In this document: positions 29,219 to 37,164 of the stretch, piece by piece | Position numbering within the stretch: position 1 is the first letter of the stretch | Layout: each line of letters begins with the position of its first letter | NCBI RefSeq assembly: GCF_001304615.2 | Contig: NZ_CP032683.1 | Span: 1,984,001 to 2,048,000, forward strand | DNA length: 64,000 bases | DNA from: Methanosarcina flavescens | Lineage (GTDB): Archaea > Halobacteriota > Methanosarcinia > Methanosarcinales > Methanosarcinaceae | Direction of reading: 5' to 3' | Position numbers and translations under genes: made by a program | The notes under the pieces: generated by a model | Seen by the model: the letters and a program-made list of their open reading frames with translations, nothing else | Database searches by the model: none | What the model was told of the DNA's origin: nothing

Positions 29219-30331
29219 ATGATGAAAGCGTTCAAGTTTAGACTATATCCGACAGAAGCCCAAGCTGGTAAACTTAATCAGCACATAGGTAGCTGCCGCT
29301 TTGTCTATAACTGGGCACTCAGTCAGAAAATTAAAACATATGAACAAACTGGAAAGTCTATTTCTAGGTTTGACTTAAACAAATTAATTCCAGCTTTAAA
29401 AACCTCTAATGAATGGTTAGGTGAGGTAAACTCTCAATCATTACAGGGAATGACTAAACAAGTAGAGTCCGCTTTCACTAGATTCTTTAGAGAAAAGAAC
29501 GGATTCCCTAAATTTAAGTCTAAAAAGAATCCTATACAGTCTTTCCCAGTACCTCAGCACTATAGTGTTGATTTTGAAAACAACACTGTTAAGCTTCCTA
29601 AAATTGGAGAGATTAAAGCAGTTCTGCACAGACACTTTGAAGGTGAGTTGAAAACAGCAACCGTTTCAAAGACTTGTAAAGGAGATTACTACATTAGTAT
29701 CCTTGTTGAAGATGGAAAAGAACTTCCAGTAAAGGAAACTTTCACAGAATCAACAACAGTAGGAATTGATGTAGGTATCAAAGACTTTGCTGTCCTTTCA
29801 ACAGGAGAAACGGTTGAGAATCCAAAGTACTTGAAAAACTCTCTTAAAAGGCTCAAAGTATTACAGAAAAGAGTATCAAGGAAACAGAAAGGCTCTAAGA
29901 ACAGAGCAAAAGCTAAACGAAGACTTGCTGTACTCTATGACAAAATAACAAATCAGAGAAATGACTTCCAGAACAAACTCTCTTTTAGACTTGTTAGCGA
30001 AAACCAAGCTGTAGCTCTGGAAACTCTAAATGTTAAAGGCATGGTTAAGAATCATCATTTAGCACAGGCTATAAGTGATTCTGCATGGAGTAGTTTTGTA
30101 ACAAAGTTGGAATATAAGGCTCAATGGTTTGGGAAAACTGTTCTGAGAATAGGACAATTTGAACCCTCTTCTAAGCTCTGTAGTGTGTGTGGATACCACA
30201 ATAAAGAGCTTCAATTGAAAGATAGAGAATGGACTTGCCCAGATTGTAAAACAAAGCATGATAGGGACATTAACGCCGCTATCAACATTAAGAAATTCGC
30301 TCTCATAGATCAAAACCTAATAGGGGTTTGA
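29219..30331 (+). CDS. tnpB: RNA-guided nuclease TnpB (OrfB, Cas12 ancestor family)
   Basis: TnpB is an omega-RNA-guided DNA nuclease that recuts the empty donor site and favours element retention. From the ATG at 29219 the protein has 370 residues, starting MMKAFKFRLYPTEAQAGKLN. The RuvC-like active site is complete: GIDVGIKDFAVLS (Asp) near residue 185, VALETLNVKGMVKNH (Glu) near residue 270 and KHDRDINAAINI (Asp) near residue 355. The zinc ribbon CSVCGYHNKEL ... CPDCKTKHD lies between the last two. No frameshift is present. A start at 29126 would add an unconserved extension running across tnpA. It is likely leaderless. Confidence 0.95.
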   Translation: MMKAFKFRLYPTEAQAGKLNQHIGSCRFVYNWALSQKIKTYEQTGKSISRFDLNKLIPALKTSNEWLGEVNSQSLQGMTKQVESAFTRFFREKNGFPKFKSKKNPIQSFPVPQHYSVDFENNTVKLPKIGEIKAVLHRHFEGELKTATVSKTCKGDYYISILVEDGKELPVKETFTESTTVGIDVGIKDFAVLSTGETVENPKYLKNSLKRLKVLQKRVSRKQKGSKNRAKAKRRLAVLYDKITNQRNDFQNKLSFRLVSENQAVALETLNVKGMVKNHHLAQAISDSAWSSFVTKLEYKAQWFGKTVLRIGQFEPSSKLCSVCGYHNKELQLKDREWTCPDCKTKHDRDINAAINIKKFALIDQNLIGV

Positions 30332-30440
30332 AACCTATTCAACACCTGCGGAACGCGGGGAAGAGCCTGTTGACTTGCTTTCAGTAGAAAGGGGAATGAA
30401 ACAGGAAGCCACTGAGTCTTTAGCTCAGTGGTAGTTCACA
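30300..30440 (+). ncRNA. Probable omega-RNA (reRNA) and right end of the IS605-type element
   Basis: In TnpB elements the guide scaffold spans the 3' end of tnpB to the right end, and the guide is the flanking DNA just outside. Here the segment from the tnpB stop to TAGTTCAC includes the right hairpin at 30409-30431. Conservation is supported inside this window: 30351-30439 aligns along its length with a relic at 40257-40346. The boundaries are approximate and the RNA itself is inferred from the family. Confidence 0.55.
30409..30431. other. Right-end hairpin of the IS605-type element
   Basis: An 8-bp perfect stem (CCACTGAG/CTCAGTGG) with loop TCTTTAG, matching the loop of the left-end hairpin. 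Confidence 0.85.
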
Positions 30441-30507
30441 ATATCATAGCCTTGATCAACTCATTGCTCAAAAAATCAGGTAACATAATTTCTGAGGAGA
30501 TACTCCA

Positions 30508-31323
30508 ATGTCCACTATGAGTATTATTTCATGCAAGATACTGCAGGATGAAATTGTCTGGATTCTTGAAAATGATTCTTCTATTGATGAAATTATTATA
30601 GTTGATAATAAAAATATTCAGGAATTCATTGAAAAACTGGATAAAGTGAGTCTTCAGTATAAAGTACTCTCTCTAGAAGATATCTCCTCTTTTCCTGAGG
30701 TCAAAAATGAATGTAAGAAATATACAGTTTTGATACATCTCATGGAATTGGGTCTTCATAGAAGCCCTAAAGAGTTGAAAATTAAGGTATATGAAACTAT
30801 AAAAGCTCTTGCTCCTTTTTCGTCGGGGATATTGCTTTTTTACGGTTTATGTGGGAATGTACTAGGGGACGTTGAAAAAGACTTTGAACATAGTTCAATC
30901 TCATGTCCGGTCCGTATTCTTAAAGACAAAGATCACAGAATTGTAGATGATTGCATAGGGGCTACTGTAGGAGGAGTCAAGAACTATCTAAGGATACTCA
31001 AAAGTGTCAGTGATGCTGGAACATACCTCTTTACTCCCATGTACAGCAAGGGATGGAGGGAACTACTTGACCTGAATAAGCTAAATAAAGATCCTGCCAA
31101 AGCATTGGAATTAATGAAAAAGACCCATGAAATGATTGGTTACAAAAGAGTTGCTAAGATTAATACTGGCCTCAAATACACTGAAAATTTCGACGTTTCT
31201 ATTCGGGAATTTGCAAAAATGTTTGATTTCGAGATTTTGGAATTCGAAGATGGTAATCAAGAAATTTTTAAAGATTGTTATAAAGAACTTAAAATGGAGA
31301 TTGAGGATAAATCAAAATGTTGA
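30508..31323 (+). CDS. DUF1638 family protein
   Basis: The 271-residue protein resembles the DUF1638 family, which in methanogens and acetogens is often found with corrinoid methyltransferase genes. Visible features are an N-terminal SIISCKILQDEIVWIL, a central ILLFYGLCGNVLGDVE near residue 108, conserved HRIVDDCIGATVGG near residue 148 and TPMYSKGWRELL near residue 172, a cysteine/aspartate pattern suggesting a metal or cofactor site. The ATG at 30508 is preceded by GAGGAG. It lies 70 bp beyond the insertion sequence and may once have adjoined the pyl genes. The biochemical role is unknown, and a link to corrinoid or methylamine chemistry is an inference. Confidence 0.7.
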   Translation: MSTMSIISCKILQDEIVWILENDSSIDEIIIVDNKNIQEFIEKLDKVSLQYKVLSLEDISSFPEVKNECKKYTVLIHLMELGLHRSPKELKIKVYETIKALAPFSSGILLFYGLCGNVLGDVEKDFEHSSISCPVRILKDKDHRIVDDCIGATVGGVKNYLRILKSVSDAGTYLFTPMYSKGWRELLDLNKLNKDPAKALELMKKTHEMIGYKRVAKINTGLKYTENFDVSIREFAKMFDFEILEFEDGNQEIFKDCYKELKMEIEDKSKC

Positions 31324-31471
31324 GAACTTTTATACCTTAAATACACGGTGAATGGATGTATAACGATACATATGATCTCAATGAAGGTTTCTTGAAAAGT
31401 ATAACAGTTGGTGAGTAAGCTGAAAGATAATGAAGGGAAATAACAAAATAAGGAAGACAAATTTTCCCTTT

Positions 31472-32191
31472 TCAAGTCTTATTATAAAGCCCAAGGGTGC
31501 TTAGAGTCAGTGCAGTAGCGTTTACATCGTCGGTCTGATTTCCCCAGGAACCGCTTTCGTGGACATTTTTAAGGAGCCAGCGGATCGAAGGTTCAAGTTT
31601 GTTTTTAAAGCCTGTGAGGAGCAGAGCCTGAAGTGCCAGATTGCTTGTGGAAATGTGTTGCCAGCCGCCATCGTTTGATCTTTTTGAAAGGATCCATTCG
31701 GCTTTTTCCCGGATAAAAGTTTCAAAGTCTTTGCTTTTTGCCAGATTATCCTGTTTTTTAAGAGCAGTAATGAGGAGGGATGTTGTGCCTACCTGTTCCC
31801 AGGAAGGGCAATAGTGCTCATATAGCCAGTTGCACCCGCTTCTGTCCTGAGTTCCAGTATCTGCAAGAGCTGCAAGGGCATAGGATGTATCATAAACATC
31901 CCTATTCCAGGAATTTTTTCTTTTTCTGGCAAGCAGCCATTTTACTGAGGACATAAACACAATTCCTTCCGTTGAAAGGGCTGAGCAGGCTCTTGCGGTA
32001 TCTCTTATTGAAGAGTTCCAGGAACCATCATTTTCTTGTTCAAGAATCAGACGGGTTATGTAAGGGTTGGGAAGCCCCCAGAGGGCGTGTGCGGATAAAG
32101 TACTTGAAAGTTCCTTAACTGAGTCAATTTTTTGGGTAGAGAGCCATTCAAAGCCTCTTTTCACGATATCGGGTTCCAGGTTGCTTGACAT
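31472..32191 (-). CDS. Terpene cyclase/prenyltransferase-like alpha-toroid repeat protein
   Basis: The 239-residue protein consists of repeated helical units with QW-like motifs: DGSWNSSIRDTARACSAL near residue 53, NSWNRDVYDTSYALAAL near residue 93, DGGWQHISTSNLALQALL near residue 173 and GSWGNQTDDVNATALTLS near residue 213. These mark the (alpha/alpha) barrel of squalene-hopene cyclases and prenyltransferase beta subunits. It is far too short for a complete cyclase and lacks an obvious DxDD acid motif, so a binding or accessory role is more likely than cyclase activity. No isoprenoid gene is adjacent. The stop is UGA. Confidence 0.75.
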   Translation of the reverse strand: MSSNLEPDIVKRGFEWLSTQKIDSVKELSSTLSAHALWGLPNPYITRLILEQENDGSWNSSIRDTARACSALSTEGIVFMSSVKWLLARKRKNSWNRDVYDTSYALAALADTGTQDRSGCNWLYEHYCPSWEQVGTTSLLITALKKQDNLAKSKDFETFIREKAEWILSKRSNDGGWQHISTSNLALQALLLTGFKNKLEPSIRWLLKNVHESGSWGNQTDDVNATALTLSTLGLYNKT

Positions 32192-32356
32192 TTATCTATG
32201 CTTTTCGGGCTCCATCTATTAAAACTTGACTGAACACCTTGCTGAAAGATTTATTCTCTTCTGCAACTGCTTTTCTGGAAATCGGGGATTCTTTTCCTCT
32301 CACTTTTTCTCTTACAGGTTATCTCAAAGCCCAAATCTTCCCTATAAAGCTTCTTT

Positions 32357-32914
32357 TTATAAGTTCTCTTCTTGATCCAGCTTTCTGATCCTGAACTTGA
32401 TTTTTTCACGGCATTTCCTCACGTACGACACTGGCGGGACTTTTTCATTCTCCTTGTTATAACTGAAGAGCCTCTCAGGTTTAATCCTCTCATGTACGAC
32501 AATTACCGGGATTCTTGAGTACCTCACGACCTTTTCGGATACGCTTCCAAGCATGAAACGTTCAATCCCGCTTTTTCCAGTAGAGCCCACAACAATCATG
32601 TCAACTTTCTGGTTCTCTAAAAAATCCAGAATTTTTTCAGCCGGATTTCCTTTAAGGATTATGGGCGCAGCTTCTACTCCTGCAGCTTTTGCATTTCTTT
32701 CTATACAACATATTGCCTCACGGCCAACTCTCTCAAACTGCGCTCAGGCATTTTTTACCCGCGAGTCATCCATCAAAATTGAATCAAAAAGAGTTAAATC
32801 GATAGCGTATAAAGCATAAATCTTTGCCCCGTTCAACTTCGCAATCTCTACCCCGAGATCCACTACGTTTTCACAGGCTTTTGAGCCGTCAGTAGCGATA
32901 AGATCTTTCTGCAC
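32357..32914 (-). pseudogene. Universal stress protein gene interrupted by an in-frame UGA
   Basis: Reading the minus strand from a GTG at 32914 gives a universal stress protein start (QKDLIATDGSKACENVV), continuing in the same frame through IYALYAIDLTLFDSILMDDS to a UGA at 32744-32746, then on in the same frame with AQFERVGREAICC, AEKILDFLENQKVDMIVVGS and the nucleotide-binding GSTGKSGIERFMLGSVSEKVV. The frame is otherwise uninterrupted and aligns along its length with the intact paralogue at 33068-33565. UGA is not pyrrolysine and no selenocysteine context is seen, so this is a nonsense mutation, a sequencing error, or a split gene. The C-terminus has a basic extension of about 35 residues. 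Confidence 0.8.
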
Positions 32915-33067
32915 AGCCCTCTCTCCATACCCTCTCTCCTCCCCACTTACTCTTTTTAAGCTAATTAATTAATTAATTTAACGAGCTGATTCTGTAGATA
33001 AGAACTCTACTCAGAATCAGCTTGTTTTATTTATCCTCTCACAGGGCTTATTATGCCCATAATGGGA

Positions 33068-33565
33068 TTATGCCTGTATCAACTTCTTCTCACTTTTGTG
33101 CCTTTCCCGGACAACCAGCACAGGAACTCTCGCGTGCCTCACGACTTTTTCGGACACACTTCCAAGCACGACTTTTTCGTATCCTCCTTTCCCAAGTGAC
33201 CCCACTACAATCATATCGACATTATTGTCTTCTGCAAAAGTCACAATCTTTTCTGCCGGGTGCCCCCTTAGCACCCTGGTTTCAACCTCCGCTCCCGCAG
33301 CTTTTCCAATCTTCTCTACATAAGAGGTTGCCTCAAGCCCTGCTCTCTCGAGTTCATCAAGTGTCTCTTTTGACCATATCTTATCCAGCGGAATTGACCG
33401 ATAGGGTGTCGTGTCGATGACATACACGGCGTACACTTTTGCCCCACTGCACCCAAACATTTCCATCGCAAAATCTGCGGCTTCGTTTGCGGTCTCTGAG
33501 CCATCTGTAGCGATCAGTATCTGTCTTCTCGGATTATTAGATACGACATCAATGTTTCCTTCCAT
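33068..33565 (-). CDS. Universal stress protein (UspA family)
   Basis: UspA proteins are small ATP- or AMP-binding dimers induced by stress. The 165-residue protein has the complete fold: RRQILIATDGSETANEAADFA near residue 13, the AEKIVTFAEDNNVDMIVVGS stretch near residue 110, and the ATP-binding GxxG-9x-G(S/T) pattern GSLGKGGYEKVVLGSVSEKV near residue 129. It is the intact partner of the UGA-interrupted copy 150 bp downstream, with which it shares orientation, so the pair probably arose by tandem duplication. The stop is UAA. Confidence 0.92.
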   Translation of the reverse strand: MEGNIDVVSNNPRRQILIATDGSETANEAADFAMEMFGCSGAKVYAVYVIDTTPYRSIPLDKIWSKETLDELERAGLEATSYVEKIGKAAGAEVETRVLRGHPAEKIVTFAEDNNVDMIVVGSLGKGGYEKVVLGSVSEKVVRHARVPVLVVRERHKSEKKLIQA

Positions 33566-33853
33566 AACTACCCCTCATTTTCTATTTTACTATCTCTGGA
33601 TTGTGTTCCCGTATTCTGGATTTCCATCCTTTTTACAGGCCTATGTTCTTCCAGTAACTTCAGAGCTACAAGTTACAATTAGAATTTCAAGCTTGCGCTC
33701 TATGCTCTGATCACAATATTTTACTCTTTACCTGAATATTGATGTGTTCATATTAATAATTTTCATCCATTTGTTTCCTAAGGAAAGAAGAAGTCCTCCA
33801 GAAGGCAAAAAGCATATACATTGAAATATAATCAATACAGTGGAAGGTAGATC

Positions 33854-34078
33854 TTGAGAAAATTGGAAACCAAGTTAGCTCAAAGCTTATTTTTAAAAAG
33901 CCTGTTTTTAGCACTTTTTATCGTTGCCTTCACCTTCGGAAGCGGCTGCATAAAGGATTTTGAAGAGGAAAGCTACTATGGTGTCAGGGATATGGATATC
34001 TCAGCAGATCGCACAGGGGCGGCTTTTGTAGACCTGAATATTACAACATATATCGAAATTATCTTTTTGTCCTACTAG
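33854..34078 (+). CDS. Short lipoprotein-like protein, probably truncated
   Basis: The 74-residue product starts at TTG 33854 with GGAAGGT five bases upstream. Residues 12-31 form a hydrophobic signal segment ending in a lipobox-like FGSGC, so the mature protein would be lipid-anchored at Cys32. After this, DMDISADRTGAAFVDLNITTYIE looks like the beginning of a longer beta-rich domain that is cut off by a stop after IIFLSY. I suspect a frameshift or deletion fragment of a larger lipoprotein, because nothing after the stop was recognised as a continuation. It might still be expressed as it stands. Confidence 0.5.
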   Translation: MRKLETKLAQSLFLKSLFLALFIVAFTFGSGCIKDFEEESYYGVRDMDISADRTGAAFVDLNITTYIEIIFLSY

Positions 34079-34166
34079 TGAGCCTGTATATCATAAGGCT
34101 TTACATCGTAAGGCGCTGAAAAAAAATCTGAAAATTAGAAAGTGCTGATCTGAGGAGCTTGAAGTC

Positions 34167-34826
34167 TCATATCTCTTCAATCAGCTTTTTTACGGTCTCA
34201 AGCACAAGGATTGCATCTTCCCTTTTTACGTCAACCTCGTTACTTGCACAGAAATCCAAAATAATTTTTTTCTTTTCTTCCGGGATCAATTCTCTTTTTG
34301 CTCCTTCCTTTACAAGCCCCAGATAGCTCCTATCAGGGTAGTAAGTGTCAATCGCAAGTTGCAGGAGACCGCTATGTTCTTCTTTGTTCAAAAGACCTGA
34401 GGCAAGTGCAGCTTTCAGGGTTTCCCTTATATTAACAAGGGGCACGGAAATGGGCTCGAAAGTATCAGGGTTTGTGCTTACTGCTACCTCATCATCGGAT
34501 TCGATAACACCGTCTCTGTACCATTCATATACTTTTCCTACACCTATCATCCCATGGGTATCAAGCTCAGAAGCTCGGAGGGCTCCCATGCTGGCGCCTC
34601 CTATTACCTTTACTCCTGCATCAAGTGCTGACAGAATTTCCCTGTGCCCAACAGCAGCCCTGTCAAAAAAGATCCCGTCTATTATTCCTATGACTTTATA
34701 CCCTTTCTGAACGAATTCCTCAAGCTGGAACCTGCGTACAGGAGGCTGGTAATTTGCCCTCAGGATTTTTCTTGCGTCCTCATGGCTTATACTGTTGCCT
34801 GTAAAGATTACTGCTCTTGCTTTCAT
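34167..34826 (-). CDS. tfuA: TfuA-domain protein, YcaO partner (McrA thioglycine formation)
   Basis: TfuA works with YcaO to convert a glycine of the methyl-coenzyme M reductase alpha subunit to thioglycine, as shown genetically in M. acetivorans, and probably delivers or handles sulfide. The 219-residue protein carries the TfuA core: RAVIFTGNSISHEDARKIL at the N-terminus, GIIDGIFFDRAAVGHREIL near residue 47 and IGGASMGALRASELDTHGMIG near residue 75. I use the ATG at 34826, which overlaps the ycaO stop as ATGA. A GTG at 34838 would add four residues. It is the second gene of ycaO-tfuA. The stop is UGA. Confidence 0.9.
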   Translation of the reverse strand: MKARAVIFTGNSISHEDARKILRANYQPPVRRFQLEEFVQKGYKVIGIIDGIFFDRAAVGHREILSALDAGVKVIGGASMGALRASELDTHGMIGVGKVYEWYRDGVIESDDEVAVSTNPDTFEPISVPLVNIRETLKAALASGLLNKEEHSGLLQLAIDTYYPDRSYLGLVKEGAKRELIPEEKKKIILDFCASNEVDVKREDAILVLETVKKLIEEI

Positions 34827-36097
34827 CTTCTCTTCCACAGCTTTTCATTTCTATCTCTGGAAAATTCTTTTTTTCTCTTGGAACCGATCCTTTTTCCTTT
34901 CCTGTCCCGATCAATGGTGAAAAGTTCAAAGCCAGGGATTATTACACGGACGACAGGCACATTAACCTCTTCTCTTGAGAGATCTACTACCAGCGCTCTC
35001 TCGGCAAGGCCCTTAAGTTTTTCGAGTATAACATCAATATTCTCTGCAGGGCTTTTTCTGGACAGATCCTGAACTTCAGAAAGTGAAATTTTTTCTCCTT
35101 CTTCGAACCAGAACTTGTTCAAACGTTTCATACGGTCATACCCTATACTTCGGATGAAACCTTCCCTATCCGTATCTTCCCTTGCACCCTGAATCTGGAC
35201 TACCCGCGATTGGGCAGCTTCAGTTATTGCTCGTGCAACCGCAATTTCGGGCTTCAGGTGGGAGCCTGCCCCCATGACAAGAAGAGCCGGGTCTTTGAGT
35301 TTTACGTCATCAGTTACCGCAAGTACTGTCGGAATGCCGGTATCGGTCGGAACCAGCCAGACCTTGAGTTCTATTCCTGCGTCTTTAAATTTGCTGGCAA
35401 GTTCATACAGGTGCCCATCCTCTTTAGTCAGCACGATTTCCTTTCCCAGGTTGTGGGAAAACTGCGCTATGCTGATTGCATCCCTTTCTATAACCTCAAG
35501 CAGCCCATGGAGAATAGCTTCCTCAATCACATTTCCGGAGGCCAGCCCATTTGTGTTGCTCAGGAAAAGTTTCTGGCACTGTCCTGGAGAGTCATATGGA
35601 TGATAAACCGCATTGGCGTTTACGAAGACCTCTTCGCCGTTAATCAAATCGTATGCTCCAACCCACTCACATAGGGATTGGGGAAGATAGGGCTGGGGTA
35701 GAAGCAGTGTTGACGGGTCAAGCACTGTGAAACTTTCTTTAGCGGTGTTATAGGATTCCACAAGTGAAGGGGCTGAAATCTCGCCTTTAACATTTGCGTT
35801 CAAGCCGGGCCTTTCTGCCAAACAGCGCTCAAAACTCTCCATTATTACTGAGATTCGAGCTCTCTGCTCGGTCGAACCCTTGCCTGAGTAAATACTGATC
35901 GCTCCTTTTGCGGCACTGGGGCGGATTGCCGAGAAAACAGGAATTCCAAGCCTGTCCAGGTTCGTAATGTCAGCAATTCGGGTGACGCCTATTTTTTTTA
36001 TCTCATTTTTAGTGTTTTCCAGAGTTATGGCTTCGTCATATACTCGCTGTGTGCCCTCGAGATATGAAATCGATCTGTCAATTTTTATTTCAGGCAT
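34823..36097 (-). CDS. ycaO: YcaO-type ATP-dependent cyclodehydratase/thioamidase (McrA thioglycine)
   Basis: YcaO activates a peptide amide with ATP. In methanogens it installs thioglycine in McrA together with TfuA. The 424-residue protein is a single YcaO domain. ATP/Mg-binding signatures are visible: ARISVIMESFERCLAE near residue 82, SNTNGLASGNVIEEAILHGLLEVIERDAISI near residues 179-209 and the MGAGSHLKPEIAVARAITEAAQSR segment near residue 270. The C-terminus is unusually basic (KGKRIGSKRKKEFSRDRNEK) and lacks the Pro-rich tail of azoline-forming YcaO enzymes, which fits the TfuA-dependent class. tfuA overlaps its stop. Its stop is UGA. Confidence 0.92.
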   Translation of the reverse strand: MPEIKIDRSISYLEGTQRVYDEAITLENTKNEIKKIGVTRIADITNLDRLGIPVFSAIRPSAAKGAISIYSGKGSTEQRARISVIMESFERCLAERPGLNANVKGEISAPSLVESYNTAKESFTVLDPSTLLLPQPYLPQSLCEWVGAYDLINGEEVFVNANAVYHPYDSPGQCQKLFLSNTNGLASGNVIEEAILHGLLEVIERDAISIAQFSHNLGKEIVLTKEDGHLYELASKFKDAGIELKVWLVPTDTGIPTVLAVTDDVKLKDPALLVMGAGSHLKPEIAVARAITEAAQSRVVQIQGAREDTDREGFIRSIGYDRMKRLNKFWFEEGEKISLSEVQDLSRKSPAENIDVILEKLKGLAERALVVDLSREEVNVPVVRVIIPGFELFTIDRDRKGKRIGSKRKKEFSRDRNEKLWKRR

Positions 36098-36399
36098 AAT
36101 TAGAAACCTTCCATTTCTTCTTATATATTTTGTGATTTTCTGGGCATCGAGTTTTATCAGGGGATCTTACGTAATTTTCCTCTGCAGATTCTTCAGTGAT
36201 ATAAACATAATACAAACACTGCAAATATGTACAAATATATCACACATATATTGCAGACTTGCTACTCTTATAACACAAACACAGCACAAACTGGGTACAA
36301 ACAGAATAATACTATATATGAAGACTCTATAAGTATGTAATAGGGTTTATAAGGGGGTTTTGTCCGACGAATCTCAAGAAATTATTTCTGGAAGAAAAT
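36098..36399. other. Divergent region with ACAAAC-rich short repeats
   Basis: Between ycaO and the small membrane gene, CACAAAC/TACAAAC-like words recur at about 36208, 36228, 36281, 36290 and 36297. A TATA-like ACTATATATGAA at 36309-36320 would serve the plus-strand gene. The repeats may be an operator, but this is not established. Confidence 0.4.
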
Positions 36400-36645
36400 G
36401 TGGGAGGCTTTGATCTCCTGTTCCGAACTGTATATGGAATACTTGCAACTCTCGCACTGGCAACGGGCCTTGTGAAAAAATCTCCCTGGAAGTGGATTGT
36501 TGCGGGTATAGCTTTTACAGGGCTTTACAGTTCAATCCTCAGACATTGTACTCCTTATGCAATTCTCGGGATAAGTACTGCAGAAAAGAAAAAAGCTCCT
36601 TTACAGGAAACCTGCATTAGTGAACAGTACGTCAAGAAATGTTAA
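36400..36645 (+). CDS. Small DUF2892-like membrane protein
   Basis: The 81-residue protein has two hydrophobic segments (about residues 8-25, RTVYGILATLALATGL, and 30-48, WKWIVAGIAFTGLYSSIL) and a polar, Cys-ending tail. The arrangement, with an Arg early in helix 1 and an HCTPYAILGI motif after helix 2, resembles the YgaP-type DUF2892 inner-membrane family, usually found with sulfur or stress functions. HCTPYAILGIST is the most distinctive part. The start is a GTG at 36400, which agrees with the usual N-terminus of the family. Function is unknown. Confidence 0.7.
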   Translation: MGGFDLLFRTVYGILATLALATGLVKKSPWKWIVAGIAFTGLYSSILRHCTPYAILGISTAEKKKAPLQETCISEQYVKKC

Positions 36646-37164
36646 TTCTCAATCAAGAGATGTTGATTCTCAAATTTCTTTTTCAATGTATACTTCTAAG
36701 GCAAAACAGACATTAAAGTTACCTACATTAAGTTATTAGTTTTTCCAGCCTCTTTTTTGATTGAAACTTATCCTTCATTCCTGCAGGATACATGAAAATT
36801 AGATCTATAGGAGGCTTACTAATTTTTCATACATTATTAGTATAACTAAATTTTTATAAAATCATTAATTTATGTGAAGACCAGGTATAAGGATTATAGA
36901 TAAAAAGAGGATTAATAGAGATAAAAGAGGGAATTTTTAGATACCGCCTTATCTTAAAATTGTGCTGGAAAGAGACAGCCTGCAGGCTAGCCTACCGGAA
37001 GAAATACTTTCATCACTCGAGGCTCCTGAGTGGGAACGGTAACCGCACCTATGGCGGCCACAGATTACTTCAGGGTTTCCAGCATGAATAGAATATTATA
37101 AATATTGCATAACTGTTGATGAATGCACTTGTGAAGCCTCCAGGACAGGCTAAAAGGATTAAAG
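36646..37164. other. Intergenic region before the P2-type ATPase gene
   Basis: A/T-rich DNA to about 36950, then a more GC-rich part continuing into the ATPase gene. A 33-codon open stretch beginning near 36930 lacks a start and was not recognised. Nothing else was identified. Confidence 0.4.

Larger units (their letters stand above)
28721..30440. mobile_element. IS605-type insertion sequence (IS200/IS605 superfamily), intact
   Basis: The element has divergent tnpA and tnpB, the arrangement that defines the IS605 group, and terminal hairpins instead of inverted repeats. The left hairpin CCACTAGG-TCTTTAG-CCTAGTGG is at 28741-28763. The right hairpin CCACTGAG-TCTTTAG-CTCAGTGG is at 30409-30431, followed by TAGTTCAC. 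Both share the TCTTTAG loop. Exact ends are not determined, because this group makes no target duplication: the left cut should lie some 10-20 bp before the left hairpin and the right cut near 30439. Both genes look functional. Confidence 0.88.

Noticed and set aside
32744-32746. UGA in the stress protein gene as selenocysteine or a recoded codon
   Set aside because: The paralogue has no Cys at the matching position, the family is not selenoprotein-containing and Methanosarcina recodes UAG, not UGA.
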